Shown in pieces: positions 36,403 through 45,605 of a stretch of 64,000 bases of DNA (the first letter of the stretch is position 1; every line of letters starts with the position of its first letter). The notes under the pieces were generated by a model. It was not told the DNA's origin. It saw nothing but the letters and a program-made list of their open reading frames with translations, and ran no database searches. Source of the DNA: Oryzihumus leptocrescens (GTDB taxonomy: Bacteria > Actinomycetota > Actinomycetes > Actinomycetales > Dermatophilaceae); contig NZ_VFOQ01000002.1 of the NCBI RefSeq assembly GCF_006716205.1, positions 1 through 64,000 on the forward strand, given 5' to 3'. Made by a program: the position numbers and the translations under genes.

Positions 36403-37794
36403 TCAGGCCCCGTAGACCGTGCGCCCGGCGACGGTGTCCTTGTCGATGCGCCTGGTCAGGTGCAGCCCCTCGAGGACGAACTCCACCGCGGCGGCGGTCT
36501 CGCCGACACTGGCGTCGTCGCCGTGGCCGAGCCGGTCGAGCACCTTGGACAGGCCCGGCACGGTGCCGAGCTGGCCGAGCAGCTCGGCCGCCGGCACCAG
36601 CTCGCCGGTCTCGACGACCGACCCGTCCTCGAACAGCGCGGTGAAGCCGGTCAGGTCCAGGCCGGCCAGCCGTGAGCGGAACGTCTCGGCGACGGCGACC
36701 CGCAGCAGGTGGTCGAGCACCTCGCGCTCGCGGCCCTCCTCGCCCATCTCGAACTCGACCTTGCCCAGCAGGGTGGGCACCACGCCGGGCACGTCGCAGA
36801 CCCGGGCCACGACTGCGTCGTCGCCCGTGCGGGCGGACCGGCGCAGCGCCGAGGCCGAGACAGCCTCGGTGGCGGCGATGGAGAACCGGGCCGAGACGCC
36901 GGAGCGCTGGTCGACCGACGCGGACTCGCGCAGCCCGCGGGTGAACCGGGCCACCACCTCCACGAGGTGCTCCGGGACGCTCGCCACGACGGCGGACTCC
37001 TGGGCGATGAGCTCGACCTCGTCGGCCACGTCGAGCTGGTAGTGGGTGCGGATCTCGGCGCCGAAACGGTCCTTGAGCGGGGTGATGATCCGGCCGCGGT
37101 TGGTGTAGTCCTCGGGGTTGGCGGTGGCCACCAGCAGCAGGTCCAGCGGTAGCCGCAGCGAGTAGCCGCGCACCTGGATGTCGCGCTCCTCCAGCACGTT
37201 GAACAGCGCCACCTGGATCCGCTCGGCCAGGTCGGGCAGCTCGTTGAGGCCGAACACGCCGCGGTTGGTGCGCGGCACCAGCCCGTAGTGCACCGTCTCG
37301 GGGTCACCGAGCGTGCGGCCCTCGGCCACCTTGACCGGGTCGACGTCACCGACGAGGTCACCGACGGAGGTGTCCGGGGTGGCGAGCTTCTCGGCATACC
37401 GGGTGTCGCGGTGGCGCCACACGACCGGCAGCTCGTCACCGACCTCGGCCAGCAGCCGCTGGCAGCGCACGCACACCGGGTCGGTGGGGTCGTCGTTGAT
37501 CTCGCAGCCCTGCACCACCGGCGACCACTCGTCGAGCAGGCCGGCCAGGGTGCGCATGAGCCGGGTCTTGCCCTGCCCGCGCTCGCCGAGCAGGACCAGG
37601 TCGTGCCCGGCCAGCAGCGCGGTCTCGAGCTCGGGCAGCACGGTGTCGTCGAAGCCGACGATGCCGGGGAACGCGGGCTCACCCGAGCGCAGCCGCGCCA
37701 GCAGGTTGGCCCGGATCTCCTCCTTGACCGTTCTCGGCTCCCAGCCGGAGGCACGGAGCTCGGCCAGGGTCGTGGGCAGCGCGGAGAGCGTCAT
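36403..37794 (-). CDS. MoxR/magnesium-chelatase-like AAA+ ATPase
   Basis: 463 aa from ATG 37794. Walker A GERGQGKT, a Walker B-type strand ending NELPDL, sensor 1 LLVATANPEDYTNRG and the arginine-containing segment PLKDRFGAEIRT. It resembles ChlI-type ATPases that pair with VWA proteins. A TTG at 37821 could add nine residues but has no spaced ribosome site. There are no chlorophyll or cobalamin genes nearby, so a chelatase role is unlikely. It precedes the VWA gene by 5 nt. Confidence 0.87.
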   Translation of the reverse strand: MTLSALPTTLAELRASGWEPRTVKEEIRANLLARLRSGEPAFPGIVGFDDTVLPELETALLAGHDLVLLGERGQGKTRLMRTLAGLLDEWSPVVQGCEINDDPTDPVCVRCQRLLAEVGDELPVVWRHRDTRYAEKLATPDTSVGDLVGDVDPVKVAEGRTLGDPETVHYGLVPRTNRGVFGLNELPDLAERIQVALFNVLEERDIQVRGYSLRLPLDLLLVATANPEDYTNRGRIITPLKDRFGAEIRTHYQLDVADEVELIAQESAVVASVPEHLVEVVARFTRGLRESASVDQRSGVSARFSIAATEAVSASALRRSARTGDDAVVARVCDVPGVVPTLLGKVEFEMGEEGREREVLDHLLRVAVAETFRSRLAGLDLTGFTALFEDGSVVETGELVPAAELLGQLGTVPGLSKVLDRLGHGDDASVGETAAAVEFVLEGLHLTRRIDKDTVAGRTVYGA

Positions 37795-37817
37795 GCCTTC
37801 GACACTACGTCTCGGCG

Positions 37818-39152
37818 TCAACCCCCTTGTGGCTCACGCCAGTCCGGCGGAGGCCCCGGCGCCAGGTCGGGGTCCGTGGCACCAAAGGTCCGCACCGGCC
37901 CTGGTGGCGTCCGCGGCCCCTCGAAGCGCACCGTCACCAGCGAGCGTCCCGACCCCCACACCCAGCCCGCGCCGAGGGTGGCGTGCACGACGTCCTGGCC
38001 CGGCCGCCATACCTGCGGTGCTGCCGCGGCCGGCTCCTGCGCCTCGGCCGGCTCCACCGGCGTGGCCTCGGCCTCCGGGGTGCCGAACAGGTCGTCCTGG
38101 ACGAAGTCGGACAGGCCCGAGACGCCCACCCCGAGCAGCCGGACCCCGTCGGCGACGTCGACCTCGGCGAGCAGGCGGTATGCCGTGTGGGCCAGCGCGC
38201 GCCCGTCGTCCGTGGCCTGGGTGAGGGTGGTCGAGCGGGTGAGGGTGCTGAAGTCATACCGGCGCAGCTTGAGGGTGACCGTGCGACCGGCGGTGCCGGC
38301 CCCGCGCAGCCGGGCCCCGACCCGGGCGGTGAGCAGGTCGATCTCGCGGCGCAGCGCGGCCGGGTCGGTGATGTCGCGGGCGAAGGTCTCCTCCGCCGAG
38401 ACGCTCTTGGCCTCGCGCTCGGCCACGAGCGAGCGGTCGTCCTGGGCCCGGGCCAGCCGGTGCAGCGAGGTGCCGTGGGCCTGGCCGAAGAGGCTGAGCA
38501 GGTCGGCCAGCTCCAGCCGGGCGAGGTCGCCAACGGTCTCGACGCCCAGCGGGCGCAGCCGCTCGGCGGTGGCAGGCCCGACGCCGCCGATCGAGCGGAC
38601 CGGCAGGGGGTGCAGCACCTCCAGCTCCTCGCCGGCGTCGACGACGGTGAGGCCGTCGGGCTTGCGCAGCTCGGAGGCCACCTTGGCCATCATCTTGGAG
38701 GTGCCGACCCCCACCGAGGCGGTCAGCCCGCCGGTGAGGTCGCGGAGGCGGGCGCGCAGGTCGGTGGCCAGCGCGGTCACCGCCTCCACGCTCGGGTCGA
38801 AGCCGGGGATCTCGGCGAGGTCGACGTACGCCTCGTCGATGGAGACCTGCTCCACCAGCGGGGAGCACTCGCGCAGCACGTCCATGACGACCCGCGAGGA
38901 GAGCCGGTAGGCGTCGAACCGCCCGGCAAGGAAGGCCGTGCCGGCCGGTCCGCGTCGACGCGCTTCGGCGGTCGGCATGGCCGAGCGGATGCCGTAGCGC
39001 CGGGCCTCGTAGGACGCCGTGGCGACCACCCCGCGCCCGCCGACCCCGCCGACCACGACCGGCTTGCCGCGCAGCGAGGGCTTGTCGCGCTGCTCCACGG
39101 CGCTGAAGAAGGCGTCGAGGTCGAGGTGCATGACGCTGGGCCGCGACCGCAT
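37818..39152 (-). CDS. dinB: DNA polymerase IV (Y-family)
   Basis: 444 aa from ATG 39152, with a near-perfect AGGAGGTGA 8 nt upstream. Catalytic carboxylates in MHLDLDAFFSAVEQ and SIDEAYVDL; helix-hairpin-helix SIGGVGPATAERL; little-finger domain after about residue 240. The C-terminus extends about 90 residues beyond the usual end, with a region (WRPGQDVVHATLGAGWVWGS) resembling a small beta domain seen in other actinobacterial DinB proteins. It performs error-prone translesion synthesis. There is no beta-clamp-binding QLxLF motif at the extreme end; LFG in DDLFGTPE may serve. Confidence 0.94.
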   Translation of the reverse strand: MRSRPSVMHLDLDAFFSAVEQRDKPSLRGKPVVVGGVGGRGVVATASYEARRYGIRSAMPTAEARRRGPAGTAFLAGRFDAYRLSSRVVMDVLRECSPLVEQVSIDEAYVDLAEIPGFDPSVEAVTALATDLRARLRDLTGGLTASVGVGTSKMMAKVASELRKPDGLTVVDAGEELEVLHPLPVRSIGGVGPATAERLRPLGVETVGDLARLELADLLSLFGQAHGTSLHRLARAQDDRSLVAEREAKSVSAEETFARDITDPAALRREIDLLTARVGARLRGAGTAGRTVTLKLRRYDFSTLTRSTTLTQATDDGRALAHTAYRLLAEVDVADGVRLLGVGVSGLSDFVQDDLFGTPEAEATPVEPAEAQEPAAAAPQVWRPGQDVVHATLGAGWVWGSGRSLVTVRFEGPRTPPGPVRTFGATDPDLAPGPPPDWREPQGG

Positions 39153-39218
39153 CGGACGCCTCACCTCCTGACTCGTGGGACCCCCCCATTCTCGGGGTCG
39201 CCCCTGACGGTGCGGTGG

Positions 39219-39224
39219 TAGACA
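39219..39224 (+). promoter_or_regulatory. Leaderless -10 candidate (TAGACA)
   Basis: TAGACA ends 7 nt before ATG 39232, and no ribosome site is visible upstream of that start. Confidence 0.35.
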
Positions 39225-39231
39225 TCGACCC

Positions 39232-40131
39232 ATGACCACCTCGACCCTGACCCTGCCGGACGGCCGCGTGCTGGAGTACGTCGAGGGCGGTGACCCCGCC
39301 GGCGTGCCCACCCTCGTCCACCACGGCACCCCCGGAGGCCCGGTGCTCGACCCGGGCTGGGAGTCCAGCGCCCGCGAGCACGGCCTGCGCCTGGTCCTCG
39401 CGGCCCGCCCGGGGTATGCCGGGTCGACGCGGCACCCGGGGCGGTGCGTCGCCGACGTCGTCGCCGACACGGTCGCCCTGGCCGACCACCTCGGCGTCGA
39501 CCGGTTCGTCACCTGGGGCTGGTCCGGCGGCGGACCGCACGCCCTGGCGTGTGCCGCCCTGCTGCCCGGGCGGGTGGTGGCCGCGGCGACGCTGGCCGGC
39601 GTCGCGCCGTACGACGCCGAAGGCCTGGACTTCATGGAGGGCATGGGCGAGGGCAACATCGAGGAGTTCGGCCTGGCCCTGTCGGGCGAGGAGGCGCTGC
39701 GGCCGCTGGCGCAGGAGCAGGGCGCGGCGATGGCTGACGTGACGCCGGCGGAGCTGGCGGAGGCGATGGCGCCGCACCTGACCCCGGTCGACGCCGCGGA
39801 GATCACCGGCCCCGGCACCATCGGGGCGACGCTGGCCGCGCAGACGCGGACCGGCTTCGCGAGCGGCGTCGACGGTTGGGTGGACGACGACCTGATGTTC
39901 ACCCGGCCCTGGGGCTGCAACCTCGACGGCATCCGGGTCCCGGTGTTGCTGCTGCAGGGCCGGCAGGACGCGATGGTGCCCTTCGGCCACGGCCAGTGGC
40001 TGGCCCGGCAGCTCGACGGCGTCGTCGACGCCCGACTGACCGAGGAGGACGGCCACCTGACGCTGGTGACGCGCCGCCTGCCCGAGGTGTTCGGCTGGCT
40101 GCGCGGGCGGTGGGACGCCGTCACGGGGTGA
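39232..40131 (+). CDS. Alpha/beta hydrolase
   Basis: 299 aa from ATG 39232. Triad: Ser in GWSGGGPHAL, Asp in GRQDAMVP and His in EDGHLTLV. The oxyanion segment HHGTPGGP is of the short type seen in proline-iminopeptidase-like and esterase-like hydrolases. The substrate is unknown. It is divergent from dinB and convergent with the phosphodiesterase gene. Confidence 0.87.
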   Translation: MTTSTLTLPDGRVLEYVEGGDPAGVPTLVHHGTPGGPVLDPGWESSAREHGLRLVLAARPGYAGSTRHPGRCVADVVADTVALADHLGVDRFVTWGWSGGGPHALACAALLPGRVVAAATLAGVAPYDAEGLDFMEGMGEGNIEEFGLALSGEEALRPLAQEQGAAMADVTPAELAEAMAPHLTPVDAAEITGPGTIGATLAAQTRTGFASGVDGWVDDDLMFTRPWGCNLDGIRVPVLLLQGRQDAMVPFGHGQWLARQLDGVVDARLTEEDGHLTLVTRRLPEVFGWLRGRWDAVTG

Positions 40132-40153
40132 GCCCGTCCCGCAACGGCGTCCC
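40112..40153. terminator. Nested bidirectional hairpin
   Basis: The outer stem GGGACGCCGT/ACGGCGTCCC (40112-40121 with 40144-40153, perfect) encloses an inner ACGGG/CCCGT stem with a GTGAG loop. It contains the stop of the hydrolase gene and lies before the convergent phosphodiesterase stop. Confidence 0.7.
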
Positions 40154-40162
40154 TGCGCCGGC

Positions 40163-41839
40163 TCAGCCCTGCTGCGGCAGCAGGCCGGGCAGTGAGCGCG
40201 TGCCTTCGATCCGCACGGCCTGGAGCAGGCGCGGGTCGAGGCCCAGCAACCGCAGGATCGTCGGGGCGACCTGGGTGGTCTCCACCGGGGCGGGGACGCG
40301 GGAGCCGGGGTGGCCGGCCGGGCCGCTGACGACCAGCGGGACGTCCCGGTCCTGGGGGTCCGCGCCGCCGTGCTCGGCGATCTTGGAGGTCCCGCCGGTG
40401 AACACCACGCCGTGCCGGGCGATCCCGACGACGTCGGGGTGCCTGGCCTCGTCCACCCCCACGCCGAAGAACCGCGCGGCGTCGGTACCGGCGTACACAC
40501 TGGTCAGCCCGGAGGCGGGCACGGTGCGGGAGGCGCCATGGATGTCGTTGCCGGTGGCGGGGTGGCCCAGCAGGTAGGCGCGGACGAAGTCCGTCGCTGC
40601 GGCCGAGCGGTCGCGCAGCCACAGCTGGACGATGTCGTCGTCGGTGCTGAACGCCACCAGGTCACCGGCGCCGGGGTGGGCGGTGGACCAGGCGTCGTTG
40701 ATGCCCTTGAGGATCGGCGCGTCGGGGACGCGTGTCAGGTCGGCCGGACGGGTCGGGGACTGCCCGTGCTTGGCCGAGAGGATCACCGTGGTCGAGCCGG
40801 TCAGGTGCCGGGCCGCGAGCTCCTGCTCGAAGGCCCCCACCGAGGAGTCGACGAAGTCCAGCGCCTGGCTCAGGACCGGCCCGGGCGTGGTGCCGTCGGC
40901 GAGGTAGCCGCCGGGCTGGCCACCGGAGGTCGGCAGCTTCTGCGCGGTCGAGACCGACTGGAAGTTCATCCCGAAGATCGCCGGCACCCCCGCGTGGGTG
41001 CGGCCAGAGTGGTCCAGGCCGTTGATCTCGTTGAGGACGGCCCTGACCTTGAAGCCGTCGTACTGCCGGGTGGCCGCGTTGTCCTTGGTCCAGTCGTCAC
41101 CGGTGGCGTAGCCGGGAGCGTCGCTGTTGATCTCGGGGGCGAACAGGTCGTCGAGCCCGGTGCCGGACGGGCCGCCGAGGATCTCGTAGGCCGGGTGCTT
41201 GTCCGACCAGGCGGTGTGCAGCCCGGCGCGCTTGGCGACCTCGAAGACGGTGTTGACCTTCAGCGCCTGGTGCGGCATCACCGGCCTGCAGGTGCGCGGG
41301 TCCACGGGCAGGGCGGCCGGGTTGAGCAGGGACTGCGGGTGGCCGGTCATCTGCAGGATGTCGGACGGCAGGTGCGACAGGCCCTGGCCGGCGTCGAGGC
41401 GGCTCTGGTCCTTGTCCGCGGCCTCGGTGAACGCGACCTCGGCGCCGGGGGAGGCACCCGCGCAATGCGTGGTGCCGGCGGGCAGCAGGCCGCGGTTCCA
41501 GGTGTCGTCGTAGTAGATCCCGGTGGTGCGGGGGTTGCCCCCGGTCACCTGGCCGACCATGCCGGGGAAGGAGTCGGAGGGCACGGGGGTGCTGGCGTGG
41601 GTGTAGCTGGTGCCAGTGCGCACCAGCCGGGCCAGGGCCGAGCCCGGGTGCACCAGCACGTAGCGGTCCAGGTCGCTCTGGTGCAGGCCGTCGACCGACA
41701 GCAGCAGCACATGGCGCGAGCCGGGGTGGCCGGCCCGAGGGCGCGGACTCGGGGCGGCAGAAGCGTGCGTGGCTCCCAGGGTGGCCACAGCGGCGAGGGC
41801 GACGGAGGCGGTGGCGACGGTGCGCCGGGATCTGGTCAT
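40163..41839 (-). CDS. Secreted type I phosphodiesterase/nucleotide pyrophosphatase (alkaline phosphatase superfamily)
   Basis: 558 aa from ATG 41839. Signal peptide about 1-29 (MTRSRR basic start, hydrophobic core, ATHASAA cleavage region). Alkaline-phosphatase-superfamily metal site: LLLSVDGLHQSDLDRY (first Asp), nucleophile Thr/Ser region THASTPVPSDSFPGM, SAKHGQSP and the late metal-binding segment AEHGGADPQDRDVPLVVSGP. This supports extracytoplasmic hydrolysis of a phosphodiester or phosphomonoester. The start is chosen to place the signal peptide at the N-terminus; longer upstream starts are possible. Confidence 0.82.
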   Translation of the reverse strand: MTRSRRTVATASVALAAVATLGATHASAAPSPRPRAGHPGSRHVLLLSVDGLHQSDLDRYVLVHPGSALARLVRTGTSYTHASTPVPSDSFPGMVGQVTGGNPRTTGIYYDDTWNRGLLPAGTTHCAGASPGAEVAFTEAADKDQSRLDAGQGLSHLPSDILQMTGHPQSLLNPAALPVDPRTCRPVMPHQALKVNTVFEVAKRAGLHTAWSDKHPAYEILGGPSGTGLDDLFAPEINSDAPGYATGDDWTKDNAATRQYDGFKVRAVLNEINGLDHSGRTHAGVPAIFGMNFQSVSTAQKLPTSGGQPGGYLADGTTPGPVLSQALDFVDSSVGAFEQELAARHLTGSTTVILSAKHGQSPTRPADLTRVPDAPILKGINDAWSTAHPGAGDLVAFSTDDDIVQLWLRDRSAAATDFVRAYLLGHPATGNDIHGASRTVPASGLTSVYAGTDAARFFGVGVDEARHPDVVGIARHGVVFTGGTSKIAEHGGADPQDRDVPLVVSGPAGHPGSRVPAPVETTQVAPTILRLLGLDPRLLQAVRIEGTRSLPGLLPQQG

Positions 41840-41995
41840 GGTCGCAGTCAGTCGCGCACCGGCGACGTCCGCTCGCCCGGTGGCGGAACACTCGCGGTCC
41901 ATCCGGCGAAGGAATGGTGCCGTGTGTGCGGGCTGTGCGGTCACTGTGGTGGCCGTCGCGCGCCTGCCGGATCACGGCAGGCACGCGGGCGGCGC

Positions 41996-42001
41996 TAGGT
42001 T
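41996..42001 (+). promoter_or_regulatory. Leaderless -10 element (TAGGTT)
   Basis: TAGGTT ends 6 nt before ATG 42008. No Shine-Dalgarno is present in between. Confidence 0.45.
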
Positions 42002-42007
42002 CTGTGC

Positions 42008-43060
42008 ATGGCCCGCCCCCATGCCGCCGCCGTCGTCGAGGATGCCGTCCACCGCCGCCTCGACACGTGGCTGCGCAAGCGTGGCTGGACCACCCGCACG
42101 ATCACGTACACCGGTTACGGGTCAACGGATTTCGTCCGGGTGATGGCCCGGGTCGTCCTCGGCCGGATCGGGGACGGCAGGCCGGGCTCGGCCGACGTGG
42201 ACGCCAGCGACGGCGAGCTGCGCCGGGCCGAGGAGGTGCGCCGCGGCTGGCGGGCGTTCCTCACCGCGCCGGCCATGGACGTGCCCGTCACGGTGCGGGT
42301 CAACGGCCGGTCGGTGACCACCCGCACCGACCGCGGCGGCTACATCGACACCCGCGTGCCAGATCCCGGCCTGGCGCCCGGCTGGCACGAGGCCACCATC
42401 GAGGCCCAGGGGGCCGAGCCGGCGACCGCCTCGGTCCAGGTCATCGGGTCGGAGGTGACGTTCGGCCTGGTCAGCGACATCGACGACACGGTCATGGTCA
42501 CCGCCCTGCCCCGGCCGATGATCGCCGCGTGGAACACCTTCGTGCGCCACGAGCAGGCGCGCCGCGTGGTGCCGGGCATGGCCCCGATGTACCGCGCGCT
42601 GCTGGACGAGGCGCCCGGGTCACCGATCTTCTACCTGTCCACGGGGGCGTGGAACACGGCGCCGACCCTCACCCGCTTCCTCGAGCGCTGCGGCTACCCC
42701 GCCGGGCCGCTGCTGCTCACCGACTGGGGCCCGACCAACACCGGGTGGTTCCGCAGCGGGCAGGAGCACAAGCGCGCCGCGCTGCGCCGGCTCGCCCGCG
42801 AGTTCCCTCAGGTCCGGTGGATCCTCATCGGCGACGACGGGCAGCACGACCCCAGGATCTACGGCGACTTCGCCTCCGAGCGGCCCGAGCGGGTCGAGGC
42901 CATCGCCATCCGCGAGCTCACGCCCGCCGAGCAGGTCCTCTCACACGGCATACCGGTGTCCAACGAGGAGTTCGCGCCGCGGACCCGGCGCAGCGTGCCG
43001 GTCTGCCGGGCGCCCGACGGCTACGGGCTGCTCCGGTTGCTGCGGGCCGCGCGCTCCTGA
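42008..43060 (+). CDS. App1-type phosphatase (DUF2183)
   Basis: 350 aa from ATG 42008. The C-terminal half carries the App1/DUF2183 HAD-like motif SDIDDTVMVT (DxDxT), then IFYLSTGAWN, LLLTDWGPTN and ILIGDDGQHDPRIY, the order of HAD motifs I-IV. The N-terminal half has a small beta domain (about 80-155, PVTVRVNGRSVTTRTDRGGY). Fungal App1 is a phosphatidate phosphatase; in bacteria the substrate is not established. The gene is probably leaderless. Confidence 0.87.
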   Translation: MARPHAAAVVEDAVHRRLDTWLRKRGWTTRTITYTGYGSTDFVRVMARVVLGRIGDGRPGSADVDASDGELRRAEEVRRGWRAFLTAPAMDVPVTVRVNGRSVTTRTDRGGYIDTRVPDPGLAPGWHEATIEAQGAEPATASVQVIGSEVTFGLVSDIDDTVMVTALPRPMIAAWNTFVRHEQARRVVPGMAPMYRALLDEAPGSPIFYLSTGAWNTAPTLTRFLERCGYPAGPLLLTDWGPTNTGWFRSGQEHKRAALRRLAREFPQVRWILIGDDGQHDPRIYGDFASERPERVEAIAIRELTPAEQVLSHGIPVSNEEFAPRTRRSVPVCRAPDGYGLLRLLRAARS

Positions 43061-43064
43061 GGTC

Positions 43065-43080
43065 CGCGCTCCCGAGCGCG
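43065..43080. terminator. Short hairpin between convergent genes
   Basis: CGCGCTC and GAGCGCG face each other with a two-base centre, between the App1 stop (43060) and the GNAT stop (43094). Confidence 0.45.
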
Positions 43081-43093
43081 TAGGATGCCGCGG

Positions 43094-43696
43094 TCAGCGG
43101 CGTCCCGGCTCGGCCGCGGCCTCGTCGGGCGTGGGGATGAGGTCGGCGGGCACCAGGGACCACACGGTGAGGTCGACCCGGCCCGCGTGGATGACGCCTG
43201 CGTTGCGGGCGATCCCCTCGCGCTGGAAGCCGGCCTTGTCGGCGACTCGCTCCGAGCCGGTGTTGCCCATGGCCGTGAGCAGCTCGACCCGCTCCAAGCC
43301 CTGGTCGGTCAGCGCCCAGCTGGCCAGCAACCGCACGGCGGCGGTGGTCACGCCACGGCCACGCACCCAGGGCGAAGCCCAGTAGCCGGTCTCGGTGGTG
43401 CGGGCGGTCCAGTTGGTCTTCTTCAGGTCGATGGCGCCGGCCAGCCGACCGTCGACCTCGATGGCGCGCACGAGCCCGGCGCCGCTGTCGCGCTGCGCCA
43501 CCGCAAAGGTCTGGACGAACCAGCGGGCGTCGTCGCGGCTGTAGGTCCGGGGCAGCGGCAGCCAGCGCTGCGTCTCCTCGTCCGCGCAGGCCTCGGCGAT
43601 GGCGTCCAGGTCGGCGTCGGTGAAGGGGCGCAGGCTCAGGCCTTCGCCTTCGAGGGTGACGTCGTCGAAGCGGGTGGTCTGGGTCGCGGCGGGCAT
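43094..43696 (-). CDS. GNAT family N-acetyltransferase (RimJ-like)
   Basis: 200 aa from ATG 43696 (AGGA 7 nt upstream). Acetyl-CoA-binding signature in the ASPWVRGRGVTTAAVRLLASWA segment, then GLERVELLTAMGNTGSERVADKAGF, typical of the ribosomal-protein or small-molecule GNAT group. It may modify a protein N-terminus or an amine. The substrate is unknown. Confidence 0.88.
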   Translation of the reverse strand: MPAATQTTRFDDVTLEGEGLSLRPFTDADLDAIAEACADEETQRWLPLPRTYSRDDARWFVQTFAVAQRDSGAGLVRAIEVDGRLAGAIDLKKTNWTARTTETGYWASPWVRGRGVTTAAVRLLASWALTDQGLERVELLTAMGNTGSERVADKAGFQREGIARNAGVIHAGRVDLTVWSLVPADLIPTPDEAAAEPGRR

Positions 43697-43773
43697 GCCC
43701 GAATCCTGCCGGACACCGACGCCTTCCACGTAGAACATTTGCCGCGGGTCTGGCCCCAGTGAGCGGGTCTGCC

Positions 43774-45237
43774 TCAGAACGGGGGTGGACCGAGGGCGGT
43801 CAGGGTCGCGCCGTCCCCGCGCCGGAGGTCGGGCGTCCGTGGGACGCCGGTCGGGTCGTCGGCGGTCAGGGGAGCGTCGAGCGGATCGTCGTAGACCCGG
43901 GGGTGGGTGACGTAGGCGCGTCCGGCGGCGGAGCGCCAGTGCACGCGCCCGTTGTGGGTCATCGTCGAGGTCCACCAGCCGTGGCTCTTGAGGTTGTGGT
44001 GCCGCCGGTGCTTGGCCGCCAGGTTGGCCGGGTGCGTCGGCCCGAGAGGCCAGGCGATCTCGAGGTCGAGGTCGCAGCGCCGGGCCTCGACCTCGCAGCC
44101 AGGTCCGCGGCACACCCCGTCACGGTGGACGACCAGCTCGCGCATCCGGGGTGTGGGCACGTAGCGCTGGGTGCCGAGGTCGAGCAGCTCGCCGGTGACC
44201 GGATCGGTGACCAGCCGGCGCCAGACCGACCCGGCGGCGGTGGCGATCTCGCGGACGTGGTGGGCCTGGACGAAGCCGTGGCCGGGGATCTCTCCCGTGC
44301 CCTCGGTGACGCCGAGCAGGGTCGCGAGGGAGACGGTGACAGTGACGTGGGCGGCCGGCGGGCGTCCAAGCGAGCGGTAGGGCTCGTCGTCGGTGACCCA
44401 GCCGTAGAGCAGCAGGTCGAGCGCCACGTCGGAGCAGATCGCGTCGTGGGCGCGCTGGTCGCCCCGTCCCTCGGCCTTGAGCCGGCGGGCGATCGCCTCG
44501 ATGCGCTCGCGCGCGGCGACGATCCGCTCCCCGTCACCGGTGATGTCCAGCCACCCGGTCCCGTTGGGCCGCAGGTCCGAACGGACCCGGCGGCGGGACA
44601 CGGCGTCGGCCCGGGCGCGGCGTGGGTAGTCGCTGTCGTGCAGGACCAGCTGCCGCCGCAGGCGTCGCCGCAGTGTGGCGTGGGAGGCCGGCACGTCGCC
44701 GTCGTCGCCGAGCACCCGTCCGGCGATGCCGTCGGCCACGTCCGGTGGGCAGTGGCGGGTCTCCTCGAAGAGCAGCCGAGCATGGTAGGACGACAGGCAC
44801 CCGGAGTGCATCCGCTCGCGGACGGTCGCGGTGCGCTCCTCCTCGGCGAGCGCGAACGACACCCGGGCGCGGCACTCGGTGTAGCCCATGCCGGTGGCCG
44901 CCTCGATCTCCGACGCTGCGGCCTGGGCAGCCTGCTCGCGCACCCGGTCCCACTCGTCGTCGGTCCGTGGTCGCCCCTCGGCAGACGCGCACAGGTCGTC
45001 GCGGGCCTCGAACACCCGCCCCGCCAGGGCGCGGGTGCAGTCGAGCGAGACCGCGTCGACCCACGCCTTGACCGCCTCGCCGGCCTCGATCACCCGAAGC
45101 GCCTCGTCGGCGGTGAACCACTGCGCCTCGGCGGGGGCGTCGGCACGCACCACCCGCACGAGGGCGTCGAGCACCTCGCGCGGCGTCGCCGACCTGCGGT
45201 CGAGCTGGTCCCCCATGTGTGGCACCCCCAGCGCCAT
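43774..45237 (-). CDS. DUF222 / HNH endonuclease domain protein
   Basis: 487 aa from ATG 45237 (ATG 45216 is possible). A long helical DUF222 region (about 15-330) is followed by a C-terminal HNH domain: VVHRDGVCRGPGCEVEARRC, DLDLEIAW and NLAAKHRRHHNLKSHGWW. This architecture (13E12/REP-type) is abundant and multicopy in actinobacteria. Its biological role is unknown, although the HNH fold suggests DNA cleavage. The usual DIDH of the HNH motif reads DLDLEIAW here, replacing the His, so catalysis may be impaired. Confidence 0.85.
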   Translation of the reverse strand: MALGVPHMGDQLDRRSATPREVLDALVRVVRADAPAEAQWFTADEALRVIEAGEAVKAWVDAVSLDCTRALAGRVFEARDDLCASAEGRPRTDDEWDRVREQAAQAAASEIEAATGMGYTECRARVSFALAEEERTATVRERMHSGCLSSYHARLLFEETRHCPPDVADGIAGRVLGDDGDVPASHATLRRRLRRQLVLHDSDYPRRARADAVSRRRVRSDLRPNGTGWLDITGDGERIVAARERIEAIARRLKAEGRGDQRAHDAICSDVALDLLLYGWVTDDEPYRSLGRPPAAHVTVTVSLATLLGVTEGTGEIPGHGFVQAHHVREIATAAGSVWRRLVTDPVTGELLDLGTQRYVPTPRMRELVVHRDGVCRGPGCEVEARRCDLDLEIAWPLGPTHPANLAAKHRRHHNLKSHGWWTSTMTHNGRVHWRSAAGRAYVTHPRVYDDPLDAPLTADDPTGVPRTPDLRRGDGATLTALGPPPF

Positions 45238-45290
45238 GATTCGAACGTGTGTTCTACTCTAGGTGAGCAGCCCGCCTCGTCAAGGGTCGG

Positions 45291-45605
45291 TCAGTCGCCC
45301 GGCCACTCCCCGGTCCAACGCTCGAACGCCCGCGCCCCGCCGCGGTCAATCGCCGCCTTGACGACCGCGAACAGGGCGCCCTGGAGGGCCGCAGCCAGGA
45401 GCACCGCGCGCACCGGGTACTCCGACTCCAGTGCCTTGGGTGCGTCACCGTCGGACCCGACCGCGGCGCGCTTCCACACCTGCTTGAACAGTGCGCCCGC
45501 CACGATGCCGCCGACGATGCTGCCGGCCAGCCCAACGGGGCGGTAGAGCACCTTGGCCGCGGTGCTGCCCTGCTGCTCACTCCTGACGTGCTGACGAACG
45601 GTCAT
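45291..45605 (-). CDS. DUF4235 small membrane protein
   Basis: 104 aa from ATG 45605 with AGGAGG 9 nt upstream, so the start lies inside the 3' end of the YihY gene (29-nt overlap in another frame). Two hydrophobic segments (about 25-42 and 66-86). The sequence YRPVGLAGSIVGGIVAGALFKQVWK fits DUF4235. Function unknown. It is the last gene of a four-gene envelope operon. Confidence 0.8.
   Translation of the reverse strand: MTVRQHVRSEQQGSTAAKVLYRPVGLAGSIVGGIVAGALFKQVWKRAAVGSDGDAPKALESEYPVRAVLLAAALQGALFAVVKAAIDRGGARAFERWTGEWPGD

Noticed and set aside
36403-37794. Magnesium or cobalt chelatase subunit
   Set aside because: The ATPase fold is related, but no chelatase H subunit, chlorophyll or cobalamin gene is present; a MoxR-type chaperone fits better.
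31871-38262. Extra motif copies reading TCATACCGG (near 31873 and 38255) and GTATGTCG (near 61028)
   Set aside because: They differ from the 8-mer at one core base; only exact copies were counted.
43774-45237. Mobile element or group II intron-type protein
   Set aside because: No terminal repeats, reverse transcriptase or target duplication; DUF222/HNH proteins are ordinary multicopy genes in actinobacteria.
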